A stretch of DNA of 62,960 nucleotides from an uncultured Bacteroidales bacterium. Lineage in GTDB: Bacteria; Bacteroidota; Bacteroidia; Bacteroidales; F082. The stretch covers positions 1 through 62,960 of the forward strand of contig CAMHFN010000014.1 in NCBI GenBank assembly GCA_946184615.1, written 5' to 3'. The translations under genes and the position numbers were made by a program. The stretch's first letter is position 1, and each line of letters starts with the position of its first letter. This document shows positions 53,955-61,292 of the stretch, piece after piece. Below the pieces are notes generated by a model. That model searched no databases. It was not told the origin of the DNA and worked only from the letters and a program-made list of their open reading frames with translations.

Positions 53955-54069
53955 GTTGGTCGCAGAAACGGATAGAAAAACAGCGGACTATCAAGACGTA
54001 AGGGACAGGCTCAGCATGACACCCTCTGCGATAACAGAAACAAAGCCCTCTGATCCTTAGGGGGCTTTT
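53955..54069 (+). ncRNA. Candidate small RNA with terminator
   Basis: A promoter at 53915-53948 is followed about 100 bases later by a terminator stem AAAGCCC/GGGCTTT with trailing Ts (54042-54069). Between them TCGCAGA (53960-53966) pairs with TCTGCGA (54025-54031), enclosing GATAG/CTATC (53971-53975 and 53988-53992) and GGG/CCC (54002-54004 and 54022-54024). That gives a compact three-way-junction fold. No open frame is present. It does not match SRP RNA, 6S RNA, RNase P or tmRNA as I know them. The terminator also overlaps the end of the convergent nuclease gene. Confidence 0.55.
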
Positions 54070-54515
54070 CGTTTTCTAAGCGACTGAAAGACCAAGCTCT
54101 TGTTTCTTCCACGCCTTATTTCTTCCACATAAACATAGATATCACCTATTCTCTTCTCATAGATAAAGACAGGATTTCTATGTATCCTTGTCACCGAAGG
54201 TGATAGGATAACGCTATCCCTATGCCTAATGATTTCAGGAATTAGACAATAGTCTTCTTTTGTCAATGGCTTTCTATCATTACTCTTTTCTCCGTGTCTG
54301 TTTTGCGAATGACTCGTTCCCGAAGTCTCAATAACATGTTTATGGCCTGTAATGTCAATTCCGACTTTTCGAGCAATCTCTACCAATTCCTCATCAACTT
54401 GATCGTCAACAATGGCAAAATGATACTCATTCGAGTTACCTATCATCTCTACAACATCCTTAAATGATACTCTTTTTCCCGATTCTTTGTTAAAAGGCTT
54501 TCTTTTTTTCTCCAT
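54057..54515 (-). CDS. Phage-type Barnase/EndoU/ColicinE5-RelE-like nuclease (PBECR-like)
   Basis: This 152-residue protein is of the class of small RNases in phages and mobile elements (PBECR). After a basic start, the core reads GHKHVIETSGTSHSQNRHGE, with the His-rich pattern of this fold. LTKEDYCLIPEIIRHRDSV and a C-terminal strand region YEKRIGDIYVYVEEIRRGRN with a final basic tail (SLVFQSLRKRKAP) follow. Catalytic His and Arg are plausible but not proven. No antitoxin or phage gene lies next to it; the flanking genes are chromosomal housekeeping genes, so this is an isolated acquisition or remnant. A terminator separates it from the upstream GSCFA gene. Confidence 0.7.
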   Translation of the reverse strand: MEKKRKPFNKESGKRVSFKDVVEMIGNSNEYHFAIVDDQVDEELVEIARKVGIDITGHKHVIETSGTSHSQNRHGEKSNDRKPLTKEDYCLIPEIIRHRDSVILSPSVTRIHRNPVFIYEKRIGDIYVYVEEIRRGRNKSLVFQSLRKRKAP

Positions 54516-54534
54516 GATGCAGTAATAAAAAACA

Positions 54535-54575
54535 ACCCGCCAGCAACACTAATGGTTCGCTTGGCGGGTCTTTTA
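54535..54575 (-). terminator. Bidirectional terminator after the GSCFA gene
   Basis: ACCCGCCA and TGGCGGGT form an 8-bp stem with a 19-base loop. T-rich flanks exist on both strands (TGTTTTTTATT on the minus strand). It ends the trxB-GSCFA transcript. Confidence 0.75.
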
Positions 54576-54631
54576 TTCCGTTTTCGGATTACCTGGCTTT
54601 CACTGTATCTCGGAGGCAAAAATACTACATT

Positions 54632-55579
54632 TTATATATTTTCTACTATAATGTTGGAAAATTTCTGTTTTATCTCCAAGGTTTTCTGATCCCGTTGCTG
54701 CTCAAACTTACGATAAGCTTCGCTATCAGGAAAGAGAGGCTTATGCTGGAACATCTGCTGGAGTTCCTGGGCCGCAGCCATTGCGGGATATTCGGAAGGA
54801 TTAATGGCATACTGTACAAACTTTTCCCAGATATAACGCACGGCCTGTTCGGTGGGATGTACCATATCTTCCTTGTAAAAGCGGTAGTCGCGGAGTTCGT
54901 CCAAAAGAATTTCATAAGCCGGAAAATAGTGGGCATTGTCGAAGGCTTTACAGACCTCATCAACGGCTAACAGCAGCGATGACTTGCTCAACTGATTGTC
55001 GTGGAGGCCGTCTTTAAGATGGCGAAGAGGTGACACCGTGAAGATGAATTGCTTGCCAGGAAAAGCCTCGATCAATTCATTCAAGATGGTAACGGACTGG
55101 TCTGTGCTAAGGAACACCCGTTCGAAGCGATTGGCGGGGAGTTTATGGCAGTTGGAGACCACCTCACCATTGGCTTTATCACGAAAGACCCAGGAGGTAC
55201 CCAGACTCAGGACAACCCATTGGGTTTGATGAAAATGGGTGTGCGCTTCGGCGAGATGGGTATTGACCTTTTCGAGCAATGCTTCTTCGGTTGGACACCA
55301 AAAGTCGGTATTATGGCTGAAGGTGCAAAAGAATTCCCCTCCTACTTTGATAACCTCGTCATGGGTGAAAGGAGTGCCTTTTTGTAAGCGTCCGATGGAT
55401 TGAGCGATGCTAGCTGGATTGTAAAGCACTCCGAAAGGATTCACTTGGGCGTTAAAGCCAAGACCACAACAGATGGAACCAATTTCATCGGCAAAACAGG
55501 AGCCGAGAAAGAGGATGCCATCACCGTAAGAGATGGTTGGGGATAGAGGAGTGATATTAATTTCTGTTCTGAACAACAA
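54632..55579 (-). CDS. GSCFA domain protein
   Basis: This 315-residue protein is named after the motif LFLGSCFADEIG seen near residue 30, part of the SGNH hydrolase-like superfamily. Further family features are NPFGVLYNPASIAQSIGRLQ, VLSLGTSWVF, FIFTVSPLRHLKDGLHDNQL and YDMVHPTEQAVRYIWEKF-like text (here KEDMVHPTEQAVRYIW), where the D-x-x-H pair of SGNH enzymes is kept. The substrate is unknown; GSCFA proteins are widespread in Bacteroidota. The frame has no ATG: the start is a TTG at 55579 or 55576, limited by an in-frame stop just upstream. It follows trxB by 21 bases. Confidence 0.88.
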   Translation of the reverse strand: MLFRTEINITPLSPTISYGDGILFLGSCFADEIGSICCGLGFNAQVNPFGVLYNPASIAQSIGRLQKGTPFTHDEVIKVGGEFFCTFSHNTDFWCPTEEALLEKVNTHLAEAHTHFHQTQWVVLSLGTSWVFRDKANGEVVSNCHKLPANRFERVFLSTDQSVTILNELIEAFPGKQFIFTVSPLRHLKDGLHDNQLSKSSLLLAVDEVCKAFDNAHYFPAYEILLDELRDYRFYKEDMVHPTEQAVRYIWEKFVQYAINPSEYPAMAAAQELQQMFQHKPLFPDSEAYRKFEQQRDQKTLEIKQKFSNIIVENI

Positions 55580-55600
55580 TTTTTCTTACCGATGGGGCGC

Positions 55601-56542
55601 TTAACGAACAGACATTAAAAACCGTTCCACCTCGATGCCTGCCATGGCTCCAGTGCCGGCAGCCACGATGGCTTGACGGTAGATGCGGTCCTGGCAATCG
55701 CCACAGGCAAAGATGCCCTCCACGTTGGTAGCGGTGGATTTCGGCTTGGTGATGATGTAGCCTTCTTCATCCATGTCGAGGATGCCTTTGAAGGGCTCGG
55801 TGTTTGGTGTATGGCCGATTGCCTCGAAGAAGCCGTCCACATAGATGGTGCGTTCTTCCTTAGTGTCACTATGGTAAAGCACGGCACCTTTCAGTTTTTT
55901 CATAAAGCCTTGCTGTTCGCCGAAGAGCTCTTTAGTTTGGTGTTTCCAGAGCACTTCAATGTTGGGGGTGTTGAGCACACGATGCTGCATGGCTTTTGAG
56001 GCGCGGAGTACGTCACGACGGACGATGAGATAGACCTTATTGCAAAGCTTGGCAAGATAGGTGGCATCTTCGCAAGCGGTATCGCCTCCACCCACCACGG
56101 CCACATCTTTACCTTTATAAAAGAAACCGTCACAAGTGGCACAAGCTGAGACGCCGCCGCCTTTGAACTCTTCTTCAGTAGGAAGCCCCAAGTAACGAGC
56201 GGAAGCACCTGTGGAGACGATGATGCTGTCGGCCAGCAATTCCCCGTCATACTCGGTCGTAACCTTGAAAGGTCTTTGGGAGACATCGATGGCAGTGACT
56301 TCCCCTTCACGGATTTCAGCGCCAAAGCGCAGGGCCTGTTGGCGGATTTCCTCCATCATATCGGGACCATTAATGCCCTTGGGATAACCTGGAAAATTTT
56401 CAATTTCAGTGGTTTGTGTAAGTTGTCCACCCGGTTGCATACCTTCATAGACAACCGTTTTGATGTCAGCACGACAAGTATAGATGGCAGCGGTGTAACC
56501 GGCGGGGCCGGATCCGATGATGAGGCATTCTATATGTTCCAT
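55601..56542 (-). CDS. trxB: Thioredoxin-disulfide reductase
   Basis: TrxB (313 residues) reduces thioredoxin with NADPH through FAD. It starts MEHIECLIIGSGPAGYTAAI, the FAD-binding Rossmann motif. It has the redox pair in SACATCDGFF (C-A-T-C), the NADPH motif VVGGGDTACEDATYLAKL, and GIFACGDCQDRIYRQAIVAA at the end. The length is standard. A divergent promoter box on the minus strand (TATCTTTG at 56583-56590) lies about 40 bases upstream. Confidence 0.97.
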   Translation of the reverse strand: MEHIECLIIGSGPAGYTAAIYTCRADIKTVVYEGMQPGGQLTQTTEIENFPGYPKGINGPDMMEEIRQQALRFGAEIREGEVTAIDVSQRPFKVTTEYDGELLADSIIVSTGASARYLGLPTEEEFKGGGVSACATCDGFFYKGKDVAVVGGGDTACEDATYLAKLCNKVYLIVRRDVLRASKAMQHRVLNTPNIEVLWKHQTKELFGEQQGFMKKLKGAVLYHSDTKEERTIYVDGFFEAIGHTPNTEPFKGILDMDEEGYIITKPKSTATNVEGIFACGDCQDRIYRQAIVAAGTGAMAGIEVERFLMSVR

Positions 56543-56582
56543 AGCTAAGAGTTAAAAGTGATAAGTGATAAGTTATTTTTTG

Positions 56583-56590
56583 CAAAGATA
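56583..56590 (-). promoter_or_regulatory. Promoter -7 box TATCTTTG of trxB
   Basis: Minus-strand match to TAnnTTTG, 40 bases before the trxB start and divergent from the tRNA promoter. Confidence 0.65.
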
Positions 56591-56632
56591 ACTTTTTTTC
56601 AAGAAAATGAATCATAATTCAAAAAACATTTC

Positions 56633-56640
56633 TATCTTTG
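56633..56640 (+). promoter_or_regulatory. Promoter -7 box TATCTTTG of tRNA-Pro
   Basis: Matches TAnnTTTG and ends 16 bases before the mature tRNA 5' end. Confidence 0.7.
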
Positions 56641-56656
56641 CAGCCGCAAATGCAAT

Positions 56657-56730
56657 CGGGGCGTGGTGCAGTTGGCTAGCATTCTTGCATGGGGTGCAAG
56701 CGGTCGCCCGTTCGAGTCGGGCCGCTCCGA
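56657..56730 (+). tRNA. tRNA-Pro (anticodon GGG)
   Basis: A full cloverleaf can be drawn. The acceptor stem is CGGGGCG with CGCTCCG (one G-U pair). The D arm is followed by the anticodon stem CTTGC/GCAAG with loop ATGGGGT, giving anticodon GGG after the invariant T33. The T arm is GCCCG/CGGGC with loop TTCGAGT. The discriminator base is A and CCA is not encoded. Confidence 0.95.
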
Positions 56731-56738
56731 CGGTAAAG

Positions 56739-56767
56739 AAGGACATCTGTTCGATGTCCTTTTTTTG
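56739..56767 (+). terminator. Terminator of the tRNA-Pro gene
   Basis: AAGGACATC and GATGTCCTT form a 9-bp stem with a 5-base loop, followed by Ts. Confidence 0.9.
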
Positions 56768-56769
56768 TT

Positions 56770-57681
56770 TCAGTGGAAAAGGAGCAACACCCCAAAGACC
56801 ACCGTCAGTAGGAACGTATGAAGCACTTGTTTGGGGAGCAAGTGGTCGGGGACTCCTGTTTTCAAGGTCTTTTTAATGGTCAGCAAGTCCTTGAAAAACA
56901 AAGGAAACAACAACCAGAAAGCATAGTTATAACCTGGAGATTGTTTCAAAATTTGAAACAAGGTAAGGCTGGCAAAAGCCATTCCAATAAGGAGACTATG
57001 ATAGACAAACGCTTTTTTTAAGCCGATGATGACCACTAGACTGTGTTTTCCTGAGGCTTTGTCATTTTCGTAATCACGCATGTTGTTGATATTCAGCACG
57101 GCGTTAGAGCAACAACCCATGGCAGTAGCGGGCAGCATGATGCTGTAATCGAGGGTTTTAGCAGCAAGAAAAAAGGTGCCAGCCACGGCTACCCAGCCGA
57201 AGAAGAGGAAACAGAACAAGTCGCCCAGACCACGATAGCCGTATGGATGTTTGCCTAAGGTATAGAGTAAGGCAGCCAACACCGCAGCCACACCCAGGGC
57301 GGTGAAAACGGCCAATTCTCGCCACGTCAGGCGAGCAAAAACAAAAAGCAACAAAGCACCGAATACCAAGGCAATGGCAGCGGTTACCGCAATGCCCACA
57401 CGCATCTGCCGTTCGGTCAGGACACCACTTTGAAGAGTACGCTGAGGCCCCATACGGTGGGCATTGTCAACACCTTTTTTATAGTCGCCATAATCGTTGG
57501 CGAGGTTAGAGAGGATTTGGAGGGTGATGGCGGTGAAGGCACAGAAAACCACTGTCCAGAGGTTAGTGTCGGACGTTTGGGCAATGGCGAGGAACCCTCC
57601 CATCAGGATGCCCGAAAGGGACAGCATCACCGTCCGAGGTCGGGCGGCATCAAACCATGATCTCAACCTCTCACCTCTCAC
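56770..57681 (-). CDS. menA: 1,4-dihydroxy-2-naphthoate polyprenyltransferase
   Basis: MenA (303 residues) attaches the polyprenyl chain to DHNA in menaquinone synthesis at the inner membrane. The UbiA-family motifs are ANDYGDYKKGVDNAHRMG (first Asp-rich motif) and NNMRDYENDKASGKHSL (second), with eight to nine hydrophobic segments. The start is not ATG: GTG 57681 or TTG 57666 give MRGERLRSWFDAARPRTVML or a version five residues shorter; R-WFDAARPRT is the usual beginning. It lies just after the helicase gene, with a short repeated GTGAGAGGTGA-type spacer. Confidence 0.93.
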   Translation of the reverse strand: MRGERLRSWFDAARPRTVMLSLSGILMGGFLAIAQTSDTNLWTVVFCAFTAITLQILSNLANDYGDYKKGVDNAHRMGPQRTLQSGVLTERQMRVGIAVTAAIALVFGALLLFVFARLTWRELAVFTALGVAAVLAALLYTLGKHPYGYRGLGDLFCFLFFGWVAVAGTFFLAAKTLDYSIMLPATAMGCCSNAVLNINNMRDYENDKASGKHSLVVIIGLKKAFVYHSLLIGMAFASLTLFQILKQSPGYNYAFWLLFPLFFKDLLTIKKTLKTGVPDHLLPKQVLHTFLLTVVFGVLLLFH

Positions 57682-57691
57682 TTTTCACCTC

Positions 57692-59821
57692 TCACTTCTT
57701 CTTCCCGCCACGACGCTTCGGGGAATAGTATGACGGCTCCTCGTTACGGGCGGCACCACGGCGGCCACGACCCGATTCCCTTGAAGAAGAACCTCTTGAC
57801 GAACGTTTAGACGAACGAGGACCATCGATATCATAGTCGCTGGAGCGGAAGCCGGAGCCTAAACCACCACCCTTTTTGGAACTTCCAGAACGGGACTCTT
57901 TCCGTGATCCAGACGCTTTTTCTTTCTTCGAACCCGATTTGGATCCCGATTCTTTCTTTGCTCCAAAGCCTCTCTCTTCGTTACGTTTCTTACGAGAAGG
58001 ACGGGCATCCTCTTCATCGAAGAACACCTCGATATTGTCAAGTTTTTCACGCCAGTCGGGATCAAGCCACTCATGGCCGTCGCGGGAACGTTCCACCTTG
58101 TACTTTGGCTTTTCATCGTCGTGACGTTCTTTCTTTTCGCGACGTTCTTTTTTCTCTTCCTTTTCTTCTGGTGCTACGTTTTTTTTCACCCGTTTCGGTT
58201 GGTCTTTAGCCACCTCCACTTCAACCCCTTTGGGGTTCTTGCGCGGGTCGGAGAAGCACTCCAAAATCATGGGGACGAAGCTCTCTTCCACATCCACATA
58301 GGAATAATCGGCAAAGAGGTCGATACGTCCTACCGGGATGTTCTTGCTATGGGTCACATCGTTGATCATGCCGATGAGTTTTTGGGGAAGGATGTGGTCG
58401 TTCTTCCCCACGCCAAAGTAAAGCCGTTTCATAGTCTCGTCGCGATGTTCCCGCTCTTTCTGGCGTTCCTTTCGGTCTTTCTTCTCGTCCTTGTCATTCA
58501 CATTGAGGTCAACAGCATCCTTGTAATAGTCCAGGAAGCGGTTGAAGTTGAGTGCCACCATACGAGTGATGAGTTCTTCGCGCGACATCCACTCCAGTTT
58601 TTTAAAGATAACGGGCAAGAAGTCATCAATATCCTCGCGGTTAATGTCGACATGTTCGATACGGTCGATATGGTTAAAGAGTTGTTTCTCACAGACTTCT
58701 TTACCCGTCGGAATAATACCTTTTTCGATAGGACGGCCCACGATTTTTTCGATCTGCTTGACTTTATGTTTTTCACGGAGGTTCACCAAGCTGATGCAGA
58801 TACCTCGTTTGTCGGCTCGACCTGTACGACCGCTACGGTGCACGTAAGTCTCAATATCGTCAGGAAGGTTGTAGTTAATGATATGGGTCAACTCTTTAAC
58901 ATCGATACCACGGGCGGCTACATCGGTAGCGACGAGCAACTGCAAGCTACGTTTCCGGAAGTGGTCCATCACATTGTCGCGCATGGCTTGAGAGAGATCG
59001 CCATGAAGGGCGGCAGCGTTATATCCGTCCTGAAGAAGGCTGTCGGCAATTTCTTGGGTTTCCAATTTGGTACGGCAGAAGATAATGCCATAGATGGAAG
59101 GTGTATAGTCGATGATGCGTTTCAGCACCGAGTAGCGGTCCTTGGCAGCCATCATATAATACTTGTGGTCCACGTTGGCGGTACCCGAGTTACGTTCACC
59201 CACAGCCACCTTCACTGGGTCGGTCATATACTTGTTTAGGATGGCTTCCACCTCTTTCGGCATGGTGGCTGAGAAGAGCATGGTATTGCGTTCCTTGGGC
59301 ATATATTCGAGGATGTCGTCGACTTCTTCTTGGAAGCCCATGTTGAGCATTTCGTCAGCTTCATCGAGGATCATGGTACGGACGTTGCTGAAGTCGACTT
59401 TGTTGCGACGAATCATATCGCGTAAGCGGCCGGGCGTAGCCACGATGATCTGGGGCTTCTTGGCGAGGTCTTTGAACTGCAGTTCTATACTGGCACCGCC
59501 ATAGACCGGCACGATAAGGATTTCGGGGATGTACTTCGCATAGTTACGGAGGTCCTTGGTGATCTGCATGCAGAGCTCACGTGTAGGACATAGGATCAGC
59601 GCTTGAATGCAGCGCTGTGAGGGGTCAATCTTTTGGAGCAGAGGCAGTCCGAAAGCGGCTGTCTTGCCCGTTCCCGTCTGGGCGAGGCCGACAAAGTCGG
59701 TGTCGCGTTCCAGCAGCACAGGAATCGTTTGTTCCTGTATTGGCATAGGATTTTCGAACCCCAGCTCCCCTATCGCCTTCAACAGAGCGGAGTCCAATCC
59801 AAAATCGATAAATTGTGACAT
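57692..59821 (-). CDS. DEAD-box RNA helicase (DeaD/CsdA-like) with DbpA-type domain
   Basis: This 709-residue ATP-dependent RNA helicase acts in ribosome assembly or RNA decay. The start is ATG 59821 (MSQFIDFGLDSALLKAIGEL). The core has a Q motif region, Walker A AQTGTGKTAAFG, the DEAD box ILDEADEMLN, SATMPKEVE and HRSGRTGRADKRG. After the core follows a DbpA-like RNA-binding domain (LYFGVGKNDHILPQKLIGMI and GRIDLFADYSYVDVEESF). The last 170 residues form a very basic, Lys/Arg/Ser/Gly-rich tail (KKERREKKERHDDEKPK) for RNA contacts. A divergent promoter arrangement with the next gene is visible at 59850-59878. Confidence 0.95.
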   Translation of the reverse strand: MSQFIDFGLDSALLKAIGELGFENPMPIQEQTIPVLLERDTDFVGLAQTGTGKTAAFGLPLLQKIDPSQRCIQALILCPTRELCMQITKDLRNYAKYIPEILIVPVYGGASIELQFKDLAKKPQIIVATPGRLRDMIRRNKVDFSNVRTMILDEADEMLNMGFQEEVDDILEYMPKERNTMLFSATMPKEVEAILNKYMTDPVKVAVGERNSGTANVDHKYYMMAAKDRYSVLKRIIDYTPSIYGIIFCRTKLETQEIADSLLQDGYNAAALHGDLSQAMRDNVMDHFRKRSLQLLVATDVAARGIDVKELTHIINYNLPDDIETYVHRSGRTGRADKRGICISLVNLREKHKVKQIEKIVGRPIEKGIIPTGKEVCEKQLFNHIDRIEHVDINREDIDDFLPVIFKKLEWMSREELITRMVALNFNRFLDYYKDAVDLNVNDKDEKKDRKERQKEREHRDETMKRLYFGVGKNDHILPQKLIGMINDVTHSKNIPVGRIDLFADYSYVDVEESFVPMILECFSDPRKNPKGVEVEVAKDQPKRVKKNVAPEEKEEKKERREKKERHDDEKPKYKVERSRDGHEWLDPDWREKLDNIEVFFDEEDARPSRKKRNEERGFGAKKESGSKSGSKKEKASGSRKESRSGSSKKGGGLGSGFRSSDYDIDGPRSSKRSSRGSSSRESGRGRRGAARNEEPSYYSPKRRGGKKK

Positions 59822-59849
59822 GAAAATGTATGATGTTTGAAAAGTGCGG

Positions 59850-59878
59850 CAAAAATACAAAAAATTTCTCTATCTTTG
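59850..59878. promoter_or_regulatory. Divergent promoters of the helicase and serine hydrolase genes
   Basis: TATTTTTG on the minus strand (59850-59857) serves the helicase, and TATCTTTG on the plus strand (59871-59878) lies 10 bases before ATG 59889 of the hydrolase, leaving a very short or no leader. Confidence 0.6.
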
Positions 59879-59888
59879 CGTTTTTTAA

Positions 59889-61109
59889 ATGAAGATTGTC
59901 GTCCGTACCATATTATTTGCTTTGGGGTTAAGCGTTTTGATGCTTGCTTCCTGTGGAAGGAAGTCGAACAGAACTGTAACTGAGTTGAACGTTGACAGTC
60001 TTTTCATTGATTTGGGTAAAGCTGATGTTGCCAGGCGCACGGCCAAGGTCGAGAAGGATTTTCAAAAGATACGCAGCGAGCAAGGTTTTAACGGGGTGGT
60101 GCTGTATGCTGAAGGAGGTCGGGTGTTATATCGCAAGGCTTTCGGATGGCGTAACCTGATACAACAGAAAGACTCATTACGCATTGACGACCAGTTTCAA
60201 CTGTCTTCCGTCTCAAAAATGTTCACTGCCGAGGCTATTATGTTACTGTATGCACAAGGCAAGCTCGATTACGAGGACGATGTCACGAAATACATTCCCG
60301 AATTTCCTTACCATGGAATCACTATCCGCAACCTTTTGAATCACCGTTCAGGCCTGTCGAGATATGAAACGTTGGCTGACGAACATTGGCCTGACAGGGG
60401 AGTGCCCGCCACCAACGACGATATCATCCAACTCTACGCAAAACACAAGCCCTCCCCTTACAATCAGCCCAATGTCACCTTCCACTACACCAATGTAAAC
60501 TACGCATTGCTGGCCAGTGTGATAGAGCGAGTCAGCGGACAGCATTTTGAAGATTTCATGAAAGAGCAGGTTTTTGCCCCCATTGGCATGGATCGTTCCT
60601 ACATCTATTCGTTGAGAGGTACCGGACGGTTGAAGACCTACGTCGACACCGAAGTGCAGGGACACGATTTACTCCGCAAGGGTGCACGGCGGGCACAAGA
60701 CGATTACCTAAACGGCGTAGTAGGCGACAAGGTGATGTACTCCACCGTCGACGACCTCTATAGGTTCAGTTTAGCTATCGAATGCCAGGCCTTTTTGCCT
60801 GACAGCATACAACAAGAGGCTTTCAAACCAGGTTCTCCCGAATGGAAAAACGGTGAAAACTACGGCTTCGGATGGCGTTTGAGCGAAAAACATCCTGGCA
60901 TGGTCTACCACTTTGGATGGTGGAAAGGGTACCGCTCGTTTTTCATCAGGGATGTAGAGAAGGGTCGTGTAGTTCTCATGCTCACCAACACCGACAATAT
61001 TGCAGTAGGTGAAATGCTTTGGGACATTCTCAATGACACCTCAGTGCAACTTCCTACAGCTTGTCCAAACAGAAATCTTATTTTTGGAAGTACGTTCCCT
61101 GAAAAATGA
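59889..61109 (+). CDS. Serine hydrolase of the beta-lactamase/class C PBP family (lipoprotein)
   Basis: This 406-residue protein has a lipoprotein signal (ILFALGLSVLMLASCGRKS). The mature part carries the catalytic SxxK motif in FQLSSVSKMFTAEAIM, the Tyr motif in FHYTNVNYALLASVI (YTN, YxN type) and the third-box region HFGWWKGYRSFF. RSGLSRYETLADEH and PIGMDRSYIYSLRG are also typical. Family members include esterases, peptidases and class C-like beta-lactamases; the actual substrate is unknown, and there is no sign that it is a resistance enzyme. It is followed by an intergenic region with a candidate small RNA. Confidence 0.92.
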   Translation: MKIVVRTILFALGLSVLMLASCGRKSNRTVTELNVDSLFIDLGKADVARRTAKVEKDFQKIRSEQGFNGVVLYAEGGRVLYRKAFGWRNLIQQKDSLRIDDQFQLSSVSKMFTAEAIMLLYAQGKLDYEDDVTKYIPEFPYHGITIRNLLNHRSGLSRYETLADEHWPDRGVPATNDDIIQLYAKHKPSPYNQPNVTFHYTNVNYALLASVIERVSGQHFEDFMKEQVFAPIGMDRSYIYSLRGTGRLKTYVDTEVQGHDLLRKGARRAQDDYLNGVVGDKVMYSTVDDLYRFSLAIECQAFLPDSIQQEAFKPGSPEWKNGENYGFGWRLSEKHPGMVYHFGWWKGYRSFFIRDVEKGRVVLMLTNTDNIAVGEMLWDILNDTSVQLPTACPNRNLIFGSTFPEK

Positions 61110-61146
61110 TTTTTTTCTAAAATCATTTGTTTTTTATTTTTTTTTG

Positions 61147-61154
61147 TATTTTTG
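61147..61154 (+). promoter_or_regulatory. Promoter -7 box TATTTTTG of the candidate small RNA before pgi
   Basis: Matches TAnnTTTG; a TTTG lies at 61126-61129, 17 bases upstream, slightly closer than usual. Confidence 0.5.
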
Positions 61155-61159
61155 CATCG

Positions 61160-61266
61160 GTTCTTATCATAATAACCATCCAACTTAGTTGGATTAAATG
61201 GTTTCATAAATTTTGGTTTTTGGTTCTAGAAAATCCCCGCTTTTGTGGGGATTTTCTTGTTTTTGA
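61160..61266 (+). ncRNA. Candidate small RNA between the serine hydrolase and pgi
   Basis: A promoter box at 61147-61154 is followed by a hairpin AACCATCCAAC/GTTGG-ATTAA-ATGGTT (61174-61203). About 70 bases after the expected start comes a strong terminator, GAAAATCCCC/GGGGATTTTC with a T tract (61229-61266). No frame of useful size is present. pgi has its own -7 box directly after the terminator (61268-61275), so this is more likely a free RNA than an attenuator, though premature termination control of pgi is possible. Confidence 0.5.
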
Positions 61267-61267
61267 C

Positions 61268-61275
61268 TATATTTG
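61268..61275 (+). promoter_or_regulatory. Promoter -7 box TATATTTG of pgi
   Basis: Matches TAnnTTTG, 17 bases before ATG 61293. Confidence 0.65.
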
Positions 61276-61292
61276 CATCAAATTCTAACGAT

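Noticed and set aside
58073..59239. Long open frame of 388 codons on the plus strand
   Set aside because: It lies entirely antisense to the DEAD-box helicase, whose motifs are unmistakable; the composition is that of a codon shadow.
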